A stretch of 64,000 nucleotides of DNA, taken from NCBI RefSeq assembly GCF_014698145.1, contig NZ_JACJSM010000005.1, positions 124,001 to 188,000 on the forward strand. Direction: 5' to 3'. Below are positions 44,283 to 54,082 of this stretch, in pieces; the stretch's first letter is position 1; each line of letters starts with the position of its first letter. The notes under the pieces were generated by a model. It saw only the letters and a list, made by a program, of their open reading frames with translations. It ran no database searches and was not told where the DNA came from. This stretch comes from Oscillatoria sp. FACHB-1406 (GTDB lineage: Bacteria; Cyanobacteriota; Cyanobacteriia; Cyanobacteriales; Spirulinaceae). A program made the translations under genes and the position numbers.

Positions 44283-44398
44283 AAAATATAGCGCTACGAA
44301 GTTCGGCTATGACATTTTGTAGGGTGGGCAGCGCCCACCAGCCAAGACTTTGGTACATTTAGAAACGTACCTTCACGTTTCAAGTAGCGCTATATTTT
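44283..44398. mobile_element. MITE-like element with perfect 15-bp inverted ends
   Basis: A 116-base element bounded by AAAATATAGCGCTAC (44283-44297) and its exact reverse complement (44384-44398). Inside is GGTGGGCAGCGCCCACC (44323-44339), shared with the element at 7837-7878. It has no coding capacity. Its right terminal repeat supplies two bases of the stop codon of the SH3-CHAP gene. Confidence 0.85.
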
Positions 44399-45347
44399 AG
44401 CGAGGGTTCGTCCAATAAATTCCAGTGCCGTAGCCTTGGGCTGTACCATTGGGTATATTAATCCACGTACTGCGATCTACAACCGTACTATTGACCCCTT
44501 TACTGTCGCCATTAGAGTCCATAATTCTGACCTGTCGTTGTCCGTTATTGAGGGTGCGATTTTCCATTACAATTGCAACATGACCGTAAGTGATTCCATT
44601 AAAAATCCCGATAGTGGGGAAAGAAATAATTGCACCCCGTTTTGGTAAGCCTACAGTTGTGGTGGGACTGAATTGAGCGGGTAGCATTTGAGAAACAAAA
44701 CGAGCCGTGTCTTTCCCATTGCCAAAAGCGAGACTGATAGAACGTTGATTTGCAGGTAGATAAACCTCTTGAATGTACCGAGCAATTAACGTTACGCATT
44801 GACCTCGTAAGCTGTACAAACCATCTAAGCGCGTAATACCAGTTTGCCCTTTAGCCCAACGATAAAAAGCTTCTGGATTACCATACATTCCAGAACCGGG
44901 CTGGGGGCAATTCGGGACTAAAGATGAATTGGGCGGATTCCCATAAATGACTCCACTCGCCACCCATCCCGTTTGCCCGTTATAAGTGACGCGAAACCAG
45001 CGATAATCCGTATTTCCCGTCCAAATATCGGTAATCCCTTGCCCATAAGTCCAACCCGAAAAGTTCAGCAAAGTATTAGGAGGAATTTGCATAAGGATGC
45101 TAGCACTGGTGGAAGTGCTAGCCCGCAGCATCGTATAAATATTCGGTTTTCCGGTCATCGAACCGCTCGTTCTGCCCGAGAAAGAAACATTACGAATTAC
45201 CGTGTCGCAAGAGTTAGCCTGCGCTGGCGAAACGGGAGAAAAAGAGAGTTTTTTCTCTTGTAAATTCAATCCAAAGCCAGCGATTAAAGCCAGACTCATA
45301 AGACCCGCGTTGGTCAAGGAAAATAGTTTGGTAAATGTTCTGTTCAT
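44397..45347 (-). CDS. Secreted SH3 / CHAP-domain protein
   Basis: Exported protein of 316 residues. Signal peptide (MNRTFTKLFSLTNAGLMSL, cleavage near AQA), a bacterial SH3 domain (about 69-134, with LRASTSTSASIL and WFRVTYNGQTGWV) and a CHAP-type peptidase domain with catalytic Cys184 (LRGQCVTLI) and His256 (YGHVAIV). Such enzymes cleave peptidoglycan cross-links or stem peptides. ATG 45347 gives the signal peptide; the frame opens at 45380. The stop codon lies at the edge of the element at 44283-44398, so the insertion may have set the C-terminus. Confidence 0.85.
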   Translation of the reverse strand: MNRTFTKLFSLTNAGLMSLALIAGFGLNLQEKKLSFSPVSPAQANSCDTVIRNVSFSGRTSGSMTGKPNIYTMLRASTSTSASILMQIPPNTLLNFSGWTYGQGITDIWTGNTDYRWFRVTYNGQTGWVASGVIYGNPPNSSLVPNCPQPGSGMYGNPEAFYRWAKGQTGITRLDGLYSLRGQCVTLIARYIQEVYLPANQRSISLAFGNGKDTARFVSQMLPAQFSPTTTVGLPKRGAIISFPTIGIFNGITYGHVAIVMENRTLNNGQRQVRIMDSNGDSKGVNSTVVDRSTWINIPNGTAQGYGTGIYWTNPR

Positions 45348-45715
45348 GGCGATGGAAAAAAGGGTTAAAGCGAGCAGCAAAAAGTACGAGTAGGTCGTAA
45401 AGACTAACTCTCTAGGGTTTTTAAGCTTTGTTGAATTGCTTCTACTGTGTTCTCTGCTAAAACCAATCGTTTTTACGCAGGCATTACAATTATTTACAAA
45501 ACTTTATATAAGGGACGACTCGAACGATGCAGTTCCCTGGGGAGTGCGGGAAGAAGGAGAAAATGCTATAGTTGGAAACTCGCTCTGGGTTTAGCACTGA
45601 AGGAAAATGTAACTAGACGTTTCGATTTGTAAAGTTTAGGGAATGCAGTATCGAAATTGCCGCGATCGCCAGAGATACTCATAGCACCTATCATCAGTAT
45701 CTCCGCACCAAAATC
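45348..45715. other. Divergent promoter region SH3-CHAP / adhesin
   Basis: About 370 bases separating divergent genes. No gene, hairpin or known regulatory element is convincing. Confidence 0.5.
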
Positions 45716-48700
45716 ATGAAACGCGGCAACTTGCATCTTCTCACTCTCCTTCTTACACTAGGTAGCTTCATCCCTAGCAGCGCTACCGCCCAACTCACCC
45801 CCGATAACACCCTCGGTGCCGAAAACTCCATCGTCACCCCCGAAGCAACCCGCCAACTCATCCAAGGCGGAACGACGCGCGGTAGCAATCTCTTTCACAG
45901 CTTCACCGACTTCAACGTTGGTGAAAATCAGCGCGTCTACTTCGCCAACCCCACCGACATTACCAACATCCTCACCCGCGTCACCGGAAACAACCTTTCT
46001 AACATCCTCGGTACATTAGGCGTAGACGGTGCGGCGAACCTCTTCCTACTCAACCCCAACGGGATTATTTTCGGCCCCAACGCCCAACTCGATATACGCG
46101 GTTCCTTTGTCGCCACGACTGCCGACAGTATTTTATTCGATAACAACGTTGCATTTAGTGCCAGCGACCCACAAGCGCCGCCCTTACTAACCATTAACGT
46201 CCCCATCGGATTGCAATACGGCAGCAACTCCACCGCCACAATTAGCGATCGCGGTAACTTATCGGTAGGTGGAAATTTAAAACTCGGTGCAGCAAATTTA
46301 GACTTACAAGGACAATTACAAGCCGGGGGAGATTTAACCTTACAAGCCACCGATACCATAACAATTCGAGATAGCGAAACCAGCCCCTTTATCGCCGCCG
46401 CCAACGGTCAATTATTGGTGCAGGGGAACGAGAAGATTGATATTTTCGCGCTCAATCATCCCGATAGTGGCTTGTATTCTGGAGGCGATATGGTGTTTCG
46501 TTCCGCGAATGCAGTTGGGGGCGACGCGCACTATTGGAGTGAGGGCAATTTTCGGATTGAAGATTTGCAGGGAAACTTGGGGGATTTGTATAGCCCCTAC
46601 GACCCGATTATCCGTTCTTTAGGAGATGTAAGTTTTCAATTTTATGTAGGTGCATCCCTACATATTTTCGCTGCCGGAAGTGTCATTATTCCGATTGGAG
46701 TTCAGATAACTGGGTCAGATGCGGTCAATGGGCTAGTTGAAACTGTAACTCTTTCTGACGGCAGTTCTTTAAGTATTGATGGTAAAACGCGACCCACTCT
46801 AGATATTCGAGCAGGTATGGATCCCGCCGCAGTAGGTGCGCCATTTTTCAATCCTGCTAACTTCGATCCTAATACGGCTGACTATCTATTTTCTAGTCCT
46901 CCAACTTTGACGGGTTCTCCAACAAGTGGAGATATTAAAATCGACCTGATTGTCATTGACGAACCAAACGGACAAGTTTTTTTAACCAATCAGTATAAAC
47001 CTAACACGCTGCCTGGAAATATTACCATAACTAATTGGCTTACTACAACCAGTATTACGGGAAATTCAGGAGATGTTCGCATTGACTCTCGAGGTAATTT
47101 TACTTTAGAAGGTGAGGCGCAGATAGATACTAGAACAATTAGTAACTATAATGCGGGTAATATTAATATACGAGCAGCAGATTTAGTAGAAATATTTGCA
47201 ACTCCATTAAGTAATCCGCTTTATCTGAGTGCTTTGATTGCTGGAACTTGGGGTTCTGGAAATGCCGGAAATATAGAAGTTCAAGCTAAACGAGTTAGCG
47301 TGCGGGATGGTGGATTTGTCTACACGCGATCGCATGGAGCGGGACGAGCGGGAGATATTAATATTGTAGCCGATGAATCGGTGGAACTGCGGGGCGCACC
47401 TGCTTACAACCATGAAAGTGCCTTAGTTACGTCTGCCATGAACAGTGGAGATGCGGGAAATATTAATATTAAAACAGGACATCTCCTTGTCCAAGAAGGC
47501 GCACAAGTAGCTGCCGAAAGCAATCCTGGCAGTACCGGCGCACCCGGTAAAATTAATATTGTTGCTAATGAATCTGTAGCGGTTATCGGCGTTCCTCCCT
47601 ATCCGAATGGAAAACCAACCGGAATTTATACCTTTACTGAGAACGATAGATCGGGTGGCGATATTCAGATCGATACAAAACGTTTTATTGTTCGCGATGG
47701 CGGTTCAGTTTCGACCGGAACAGATGCAGCAGGAAATGGAGGAAATTTGCTCGTTAATGCGTCTGATTATGTTCTCGTAACGGGCGCATCGGCATTCAAT
47801 CCCGATCGCGTCAGTCGAATTCGAGCTATTACAACCAGCAGTGGGGATGGGGGTAACTTAACCATTAATACCGGACAACTGCTTGTCGAAAATGGCGGTA
47901 AAGTATCTGCTGATTCTTCCAATAGTGGCAACAGCGGAACCTTAACTGTGAATGCGTCCGATTTAGTCAGAGTTGCGGGGATTTCTCCGGATGGTAAAAA
48001 TCAGAGTCAATTATTTTTTGATTCTTCAGGTTCTGGGGATGCAGGACAATTAAAAATCACAACCGGTAGCTTGCAAGTTCTTGAAGGAGGCAAGGTTTCT
48101 GCTGCTACCTCCGGTTCCGGACAAGGAGGACTTTTAGAAGTCAATGCAGCTAATAGCGTAGAAGTTTTAGGAACTTCGACCAACGGTCAGTTTGTTAGTA
48201 GCTTAATCTTTGATTCATCGGGAAACGGAAATGCAGGGGAACTAAGAATTAATGCCGGACAACTTCTCGTTGGCAATGGCGGCAAAGTTTCGGCGGCAAC
48301 TTCTAATAGTGGACAGGGTGGTATTTTAGAAGTTAAAGCATCGGATTTTTTAGCGGTCATTGGAACTTCAAGTAACGATCGATTTGCCAGTAGCTTACTA
48401 TTTGATAGCAGCGGTACAGGCAATGCCGGACAGTTGAAGATTAGCACCGGACAGCTTCTTGTGCAGGATGGGGGACTGGTCTCGGCAAAAACGTCTGATG
48501 CCGGTCAAGGGGGTATTTTAAATGTTAATGCTTGGGATGCCGTACAAGTTAGCGGAGCTTCAAGTAACGGTCAATTTGCCAGCAGTTTGTTGTTCGATAG
48601 TAGCGGCACGGGCAACGCTGGAGAATTAAATATTAATACCGGACGATTGCTGATTGAAGATGGGGGCAAGGTTTCTGCCGGTACATCGGGTACTGGACGC

Positions 48701-49606
48701 GGTGGAATTTTGGCAGTTAATGCTGCCGATTCTGTGCGAGTTAGCGGTGCTGGCAGTCGTCTGTACTTTGATAGCACGGGTGCGGGAGATGCCAGAGGGA
48801 TTCGCATTAATACGGGCGATTTAACGGTAGAAAATGGGGGAGAAATTACCGTCAATGGTACGGGAACGGGATTGGCAGGAGATTTAGACATTACCGCTAA
48901 TTCAATCTTCTTGAACCAGCAGGGAAACTTGTTGGCGCGGACGGTCTCGGGAGAAGGAGGAAATATTCGCCTGCGCGTTGCGGATAATGTCTTGCTGCGT
49001 TTCAATAGCAATATTTTAACGGAAGCGTTAGGGCCGGGGAATGGGGGCAATATTACCATCGATGCGGGGGGATTTGTCTTAGCTGTATTGCCGGAAAATA
49101 GCGATGTGGCGGCGACAGCGATTCAGGGACGCGGCGGTAATATTTTTGTGACGGCGAAGGGCGTTATAGGGTTTAGTTTACCGGAACGGTTGGTACGAAC
49201 TCCTGAAAGCGACATTAGTGCTGCCTCCGAGTTGGGAATCGATGGGGTAACGACGATTAATACGCGGGATGTCCCCTCGGGAGTCCAGTTGCCCGATCGC
49301 GTCGGAACGCCGACAATAAATTCAGGATGTCAAGCTGCCCGAAACTCTCAACCCGATGCGACTGGGAGAAGTCAGTTTTTTGTTACCGGACGAGGCGGTT
49401 TGCCTCCTCAGCCTACGGATGTTCTATCCGCTACCTCTGTAGAAATCCCTTGGGTAACGTTGGAAGAGGAGAATCGCACGGCTGACAATGAGGTGAAAGA
49501 GGCAAAGGGATGGGTGCAATTGGCAGATGGGCGAGTATTTTTAGTCTCGCAGGAACATCAAACGCGGCAAGGAAATTGCTCTGGGTTTGTGCTGCGGCAA
49601 GATTAG
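45716..49606 (+). CDS. Filamentous-haemagglutinin-like adhesin (TpsA family)
   Basis: Large secreted beta-helix protein of 1296 residues. A signal peptide (1-25, ending ATAQ) precedes the two-partner-secretion domain (about 26-160: NLFHSFTDFNVGENQRVYF, GANLFLLNPNGIIFG), which is recognised by a TpsB outer-membrane transporter. The rest is a Gly/Asn-rich right-handed beta-helix with about five 64-residue repeats (about residues 707-1040). A short globular end with two or three cysteines (GCQAA, GNCSGF) closes the protein. No TpsB gene is in the window. Function is probably adhesion or surface structure. Confidence 0.92.
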   Translation: MKRGNLHLLTLLLTLGSFIPSSATAQLTPDNTLGAENSIVTPEATRQLIQGGTTRGSNLFHSFTDFNVGENQRVYFANPTDITNILTRVTGNNLSNILGTLGVDGAANLFLLNPNGIIFGPNAQLDIRGSFVATTADSILFDNNVAFSASDPQAPPLLTINVPIGLQYGSNSTATISDRGNLSVGGNLKLGAANLDLQGQLQAGGDLTLQATDTITIRDSETSPFIAAANGQLLVQGNEKIDIFALNHPDSGLYSGGDMVFRSANAVGGDAHYWSEGNFRIEDLQGNLGDLYSPYDPIIRSLGDVSFQFYVGASLHIFAAGSVIIPIGVQITGSDAVNGLVETVTLSDGSSLSIDGKTRPTLDIRAGMDPAAVGAPFFNPANFDPNTADYLFSSPPTLTGSPTSGDIKIDLIVIDEPNGQVFLTNQYKPNTLPGNITITNWLTTTSITGNSGDVRIDSRGNFTLEGEAQIDTRTISNYNAGNINIRAADLVEIFATPLSNPLYLSALIAGTWGSGNAGNIEVQAKRVSVRDGGFVYTRSHGAGRAGDINIVADESVELRGAPAYNHESALVTSAMNSGDAGNINIKTGHLLVQEGAQVAAESNPGSTGAPGKINIVANESVAVIGVPPYPNGKPTGIYTFTENDRSGGDIQIDTKRFIVRDGGSVSTGTDAAGNGGNLLVNASDYVLVTGASAFNPDRVSRIRAITTSSGDGGNLTINTGQLLVENGGKVSADSSNSGNSGTLTVNASDLVRVAGISPDGKNQSQLFFDSSGSGDAGQLKITTGSLQVLEGGKVSAATSGSGQGGLLEVNAANSVEVLGTSTNGQFVSSLIFDSSGNGNAGELRINAGQLLVGNGGKVSAATSNSGQGGILEVKASDFLAVIGTSSNDRFASSLLFDSSGTGNAGQLKISTGQLLVQDGGLVSAKTSDAGQGGILNVNAWDAVQVSGASSNGQFASSLLFDSSGTGNAGELNINTGRLLIEDGGKVSAGTSGTGRGGILAVNAADSVRVSGAGSRLYFDSTGAGDARGIRINTGDLTVENGGEITVNGTGTGLAGDLDITANSIFLNQQGNLLARTVSGEGGNIRLRVADNVLLRFNSNILTEALGPGNGGNITIDAGGFVLAVLPENSDVAATAIQGRGGNIFVTAKGVIGFSLPERLVRTPESDISAASELGIDGVTTINTRDVPSGVQLPDRVGTPTINSGCQAARNSQPDATGRSQFFVTGRGGLPPQPTDVLSATSVEIPWVTLEEENRTADNEVKEAKGWVQLADGRVFLVSQEHQTRQGNCSGFVLRQD
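47835..48830 (+). repeat. Tandem ~192-bp coding repeats in the adhesin gene
   Basis: About five units, starting near 47835, 48024, 48216, 48408 and 48600, with a partial sixth near 48774. Each encodes a pattern like SSGTGNAGQLKISTGQLLV, then a GGxVSAxTS segment, then NGQFASSLLFD. Units 2-5 are the most similar, suggesting recent duplication or conversion. Confidence 0.85.
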
Positions 49607-49662
49607 AACGGTGCGATTTACGCCTAAAAATCTTGTATTCTATGACCCTAAATAACTATAGA

Positions 49663-49884
49663 TTAAAGCGCGATCGCAACGCGTTTAATCTTCGACGATA
49701 AACCGGATTCAATCGTCACGCAGGATTTTGGTACATTGTACTTTTTAGCGAGGATTTGAATGAGTTCGGCGTTCGCTTTACCATCGATAGGGGGCGATTT
49801 TAAATACACGGTGAGGCTGCCGTTTTCTTCCTCAATAATTCGTTGCTGTTTGGTATTCGGCTTAACTTTAACTTGCAGTTTCAT
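49663..49884 (-). CDS. DUF167 (YggU) family protein
   Basis: A 73-residue protein of the DUF167/YggU fold. The motifs [31 protein letters not shown] and [12 protein letters not shown] are all characteristic. The family's molecular role is not established. The ATG at 49884 is certain from family alignment; the gene is a singleton divergent from the Uma2 gene. Confidence 0.92.
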   Translation of the reverse strand: MKLQVKVKPNTKQQRIIEEENGSLTVYLKSPPIDGKANAELIQILAKKYNVPKSCVTIESGLSSKIKRVAIAL

Positions 49885-49953
49885 TGTTCCGCGAGATGGG
49901 TTTTATCGATCTGCTAAACTCAAAGATAAAGAAAGAAGCGGGGGTACAGTCAA

Positions 49954-50745
49954 ATGTTAAAATCGGACACTCACAATCTCCCCAGCAGCGCCGAACTGCC
50001 CTGTTCTGATGACACTCCCGTGGATAACGAAGAACAAAACTTTATTCCTAACTTCCTGCTGTTTCTCCTGGAATATATTTGGGGAAACCGCCAAGACTGG
50101 TTCTTCGGGGTGGATATGGCAGTGTATCACACCACGGGCAAAAATCCGCGCATCCCCATTACACCCGACGGATTCTTAGCCCTCAATGTCGAGCGGCGCA
50201 AGGACGGGCAATCGCGCAGCAGCTATGTGGTGTGGGAAGAAAACAACATCGTTCCTATCCTCGCCCTTGAAGTGGTTTCTCAAACTCCCGGAGGAGAATA
50301 CAGCAGTAAAGAAGCTCTCTATGCCAAGTTGGGCGTGCTGTACTACGTTATCTATAATCCCCGGCAGTTCGGAGGTCGCCACCAGGGATTAGAAGTGTAT
50401 AAATTAATCAAGGGAAAATATAGCTGGCAAACCCAGGAACCCGTGTGGATGCCGGAAATTGGCTTAGGAATCGGTCGCGGTATCCGTAATTATGGCGGGA
50501 TAGAACGAGAGGTTTTATACTGGTTCGACGAGCAAGGAAATCGCTATGCCGGTACGGAGGAGGAATTAGAAGTCGTGCGGCAACGTGCAGAATTAGAGCG
50601 GCAACGGGCAGAACAAGAGCGACAACGCGCCGAGTCGGCCGAGCAACGGGCTGAGTCGGCCGAGCAACAAATCGAACAGGAACGGCAACTCCGCGAACAA
50701 TTACAACGAGAATTAGAGCGCTACCGCCAGCAACTTGGTGACTGA
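49954..50745 (+). CDS. Uma2 family (DUF820) PD-(D/E)xK protein with coiled-coil tail
   Basis: Putative restriction-endonuclease-fold protein of 263 residues. The Uma2 core (about 25-195) includes the segments FFGVDMAVYH, PDGFLALNVERRKDG, ILALEVVSQTPGGEYSSK and YYVIYNP, where Asp, Glu and Lys could form the PD-(D/E)xK site. The tail (about 205-263) is a charged coiled coil of repeated RAEQERQRAE-like units. These genes occur in many copies in cyanobacteria and their function is unknown. A second member lies at 56089. Confidence 0.9.
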   Translation: MLKSDTHNLPSSAELPCSDDTPVDNEEQNFIPNFLLFLLEYIWGNRQDWFFGVDMAVYHTTGKNPRIPITPDGFLALNVERRKDGQSRSSYVVWEENNIVPILALEVVSQTPGGEYSSKEALYAKLGVLYYVIYNPRQFGGRHQGLEVYKLIKGKYSWQTQEPVWMPEIGLGIGRGIRNYGGIEREVLYWFDEQGNRYAGTEEELEVVRQRAELERQRAEQERQRAESAEQRAESAEQQIEQERQLREQLQRELERYRQQLGD

Positions 50746-50877
50746 CCCGATTTTTAACTTACCGCTATAGCAGTTTTCGATTGGATGAGGTGTACGAGAA
50801 GGGCGAATGCCATTCGCCCCTACCGATTTGATTTTGGAATCTGTATCTCGCGCGAAAGGAAACCGCCATATCAATTA

Positions 50878-53826
50878 TCAACGCTCGATTAAAGCTGGAT
50901 ATTTATCCAAAACTTCTTTTAAAAACATCCCCGTATAAGACTTCGGATGTTCCGCGACTAATTCCGGCGTTCCCACTGCAACGACTTCGCCGCCTCTATC
51001 TCCCCCTTCCGGCCCTAAATCGATAATCCAATCGGAACAACGAATCACGTCGAGGTTATGTTCGATGACTAAAATTGAATTCCCCTTATCCACTAAACGC
51101 TGTAAAACATTCAATAAATGATGCACGTCGTAGAACGATAAACCCGTTGTCGGTTCGTCGATTAAATACAACGTTTTGCCCGTTGCGCGGCGCGATAGTT
51201 CGGTCGCAAGTTTCACCCGTTGCGCTTCCCCTCCCGATAGCGTCGGGGCGGGTTGACCTAATTTCACGTAACCTAAACCGACATCAACTAAGGTTTGCAA
51301 TTTCGTTGCGGCGCGGGGAATATTTTCAAAGACAACTGCCGCTTCTTCCGCCGTCATATCGAGAACATCGGCGATGGAATAGCCCTTATATTTCACCTGC
51401 AAGGTTTCGCGGTTGTAGCGCGCGCCTTTACACACCTCGCACTGCACGTAAACGTCGGGCAAAAAGTTCATTTCAATGACGTTTACGCCCTGTCCGCTGC
51501 AAGCTTCGCAGCGTCCGCCTTTGACGTTGAAAGAAAATTGTCCTTGTTTGTAGCCCCGCGCTTTGGCTTCGATGGTTTCGGTGAAAATGGCGCGAATTGG
51601 GTCGAAAACGCCAGTATAAGTGGCGGGATTGGAACGGGGCGTGCGTCCGATGGGGGATTGGTCGATGACGATAACTTTATCGATCGCGGCTAGTCCTTTG
51701 ACTTCGCTTAATCCTTCGGGGAAGGGGACTTTTTTGGTGAGGTGGTGTTGCAGCGCGGGATAAAGCAGTTCTTCGACGAGGGTGGATTTGCCGGAACCGG
51801 ATACGCCGGTAATGCAGGCAAGTACGCCGAGGGGGATTTTGACATCGATTTTTTGCAGGTTATTGCGCTGGCATTTTTTTAGGACTAAACTGCGTCCGTT
51901 CCCGCGCCTGCGTTCGTTGGGGGTTTCAATGGCGCGCCGCCCGGAGAGATACGCGCCGGTGAGGGAGTTTTCGGCGTTTAGCAGGGTGTCTAAGTTGCCC
52001 TGACAAACGATTTCTCCGCCGTGTACGCCCGCTTTGGGGCCGATATCGACGATGTAATCGGCAGCGCGGATGGTGTCTTCGTCATGTTCGACGACGATTA
52101 GGGTGTTGCCGATATCGCGCAGTTTTCTGAGGGTGCTGAGGAGGCGTTGGTTGTCGCGCTGATGGAGTCCGATGCTGGGTTCGTCGAGAACGTAGAGTAC
52201 GCCGGTGAGTCCCGCGCCGATTTGGGTGGCGAGGCGGATGCGCTGTGCTTCGCCGCCGGAGAGGGTCATTGCGGCGCGATCGAGGGTGAGATAATCTAAG
52301 CCAACATCAAGGAGAAATTGCAGTCTGGCTTTGATTTCTTTGAGGGCGAGGTCGCCGATCAGCGCTTGTCGTTGGGTCAGTTGCAGGTTTTCGATGCGCT
52401 CTAAGGTTTCGCGGATGGGGGAACTGGTGAGGTTGTCGATGTTGTATTGCCCGAGTAGCACGGAGAGGACTTCGGGTTTGAGGCGCTTTCCGCGACAGGT
52501 TTCGCAGGTTTGAGCGACGATGTAGGGTTCGAGTTTTTGTTTTTGCAGTTCGGAGGTGCTTTCTTGGTATTGGCGTTCGAGGATGTTGAGTACGCCGGAA
52601 TATTTGCGGTAGTAGCCGTCTTTTTTGCCGCTGCGGGAGTCGTCGGTAAAGAAGATGGGTTCGGGGCTACCGTGTAAGATAATGTTTTGCTGTTCGGCGG
52701 TGAGTTGGTTCCAGGGGGTTTGAATCTCGAAGTTGTGGGCGCGCCCGAGACTGTAGAGGAGGGAGAGATAGTAGGAGTTGTCTTTGTCCGACCAGGGCGC
52801 GATCGCGGAGTAAACGGGTGCAGTGGGATCGGGAATAACTAAGTCTTGCGAGAATTTACGGAGGTTGCCGAGTCCGTGACATTGCGGGCAAGCGCCGTAG
52901 GGAGAGTTGAAGGAGAAGAGGCGAGGCGAAAGTTCTTCCATAACTGCGCCGTGTTCGGGGCAGGCGAAGTTTTCTGAGAAGACGATTTCTTGGGATTGGG
53001 GGGTTTTTTCGGGTTCGGTTTTATCCGTAGATTCCGCAGTTTCGTTGAGGATTTCGATCGCGGCAATCCCATTAGCGCGTTTGAGACAGGTGGAGAGGGA
53101 GTCGGCGAGGCGTTCTTGGATGCCTTCTTTTTTAATCAGGCGATCGATGACAATTTCGATGGTGTGGCTGTTGTTTTTCTCGAGTTCGATCGCGTCGCTG
53201 AGTTCGCGCACTTCGCCGTTAACGCGCACGCGCACGAAGCCTTCGCTGGCTAAGCTGGAGAGGAGTTTTTTATGAGTGCCTTTTTTGCCGCGTACTACGG
53301 GGGCGAGGATTTGGAAGCGGGTGCGATCGGGCAATTCCAGGACGCGATCGCACATTTCATCGATGGTTTGCGGGGCAATGTTGCGATCGCAGTGAGGACA
53401 GTGGGGTTGTCCCGCGCGTCCGAACAGCAAGCGCAAGTAATCGTAGATTTCCGTTACCGTTCCCACCGTCGATCGCGGGTTGTGGGAAGTCGATTTTTGG
53501 TCGATGGAAATCGCCGGACTCAACCCCTCAATTGCGTCTACATCCGGTTTATCTAACTGCCCCAAAAACTGGCGCGCGTAGGCGCTTAACGACTCCACGT
53601 AGCGGCGCTGTCCTTCGGCAAAAATCGTATCGAACGCCAGGGAAGACTTACCAGAACCGGAAACGCCCGTAAATACGACTAAGCGATCGCGCGGCAGTTC
53701 CAGATCGACATTCTTAAGATTATGCTGTCTCGCGCCGCGAATGCGAATCGTATTGCGTGCGGGGGCGGACTTGCCGTTGTTGGCAATGCTATCGAGAGAA
53801 TCGGACAGATCGATCGGCTGAATCAT
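50878..53826 (-). CDS. uvrA: Excinuclease ABC subunit A
   Basis: DNA-damage recognition ATPase of nucleotide excision repair, 982 residues. Two ABC ATPase modules carry Walker A motifs GVSGSGKSSLAF and GVSGSGKSTLVEE, signatures LSGGEAQRIRLA and LSGGEAQRVKLA, and Walker B regions YVLDEPSIGLH and YLIDEPTTGLS. Zinc modules CPHC ... C, CPEH ... CPQC and CEACSGQG ... CEVCKG are intact. The ATG at 53826 gives a short extension before the conserved IRGARQHNLKN. Confidence 0.98.
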   Translation of the reverse strand: MIQPIDLSDSLDSIANNGKSAPARNTIRIRGARQHNLKNVDLELPRDRLVVFTGVSGSGKSSLAFDTIFAEGQRRYVESLSAYARQFLGQLDKPDVDAIEGLSPAISIDQKSTSHNPRSTVGTVTEIYDYLRLLFGRAGQPHCPHCDRNIAPQTIDEMCDRVLELPDRTRFQILAPVVRGKKGTHKKLLSSLASEGFVRVRVNGEVRELSDAIELEKNNSHTIEIVIDRLIKKEGIQERLADSLSTCLKRANGIAAIEILNETAESTDKTEPEKTPQSQEIVFSENFACPEHGAVMEELSPRLFSFNSPYGACPQCHGLGNLRKFSQDLVIPDPTAPVYSAIAPWSDKDNSYYLSLLYSLGRAHNFEIQTPWNQLTAEQQNIILHGSPEPIFFTDDSRSGKKDGYYRKYSGVLNILERQYQESTSELQKQKLEPYIVAQTCETCRGKRLKPEVLSVLLGQYNIDNLTSSPIRETLERIENLQLTQRQALIGDLALKEIKARLQFLLDVGLDYLTLDRAAMTLSGGEAQRIRLATQIGAGLTGVLYVLDEPSIGLHQRDNQRLLSTLRKLRDIGNTLIVVEHDEDTIRAADYIVDIGPKAGVHGGEIVCQGNLDTLLNAENSLTGAYLSGRRAIETPNERRRGNGRSLVLKKCQRNNLQKIDVKIPLGVLACITGVSGSGKSTLVEELLYPALQHHLTKKVPFPEGLSEVKGLAAIDKVIVIDQSPIGRTPRSNPATYTGVFDPIRAIFTETIEAKARGYKQGQFSFNVKGGRCEACSGQGVNVIEMNFLPDVYVQCEVCKGARYNRETLQVKYKGYSIADVLDMTAEEAAVVFENIPRAATKLQTLVDVGLGYVKLGQPAPTLSGGEAQRVKLATELSRRATGKTLYLIDEPTTGLSFYDVHHLLNVLQRLVDKGNSILVIEHNLDVIRCSDWIIDLGPEGGDRGGEVVAVGTPELVAEHPKSYTGMFLKEVLDKYPALIER

Positions 53827-54082
53827 GAGAACGCTGCTTAACAGACCTTAACTATGATAGCGCTGCTGTCGGAGATCGCTGATACTTTCGTACTTTCGAC
53901 AGAGCGATCGCGTTCCTCAAGCGCTCCGCTAAAGATTAGACTAGATATGAATTTGTCATTCTCGTTGATGCAATCAATCACGAATGCTCGCTCGATGGCA
54001 AAATGCTCTTACTCCAGTATTTCAACTTCCGCCCTCCTGTACTACAGTATAGGAAGGTTTGCGCTAGTAACGGGAGGTAAGG

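Larger units (their letters stand above)
43934..44396. other. Repeat-dense intergenic region
   Basis: About 460 bases with no supported gene. At least three different palindromic elements are packed in it (44020-44117, 44199-44226, 44283-44398). Confidence 0.8.

Noticed and set aside
47835-48830. CRISPR or mobile repeat inside the adhesin gene
   Set aside because: The ~192-base period is fully in frame and encodes beta-helix repeats.
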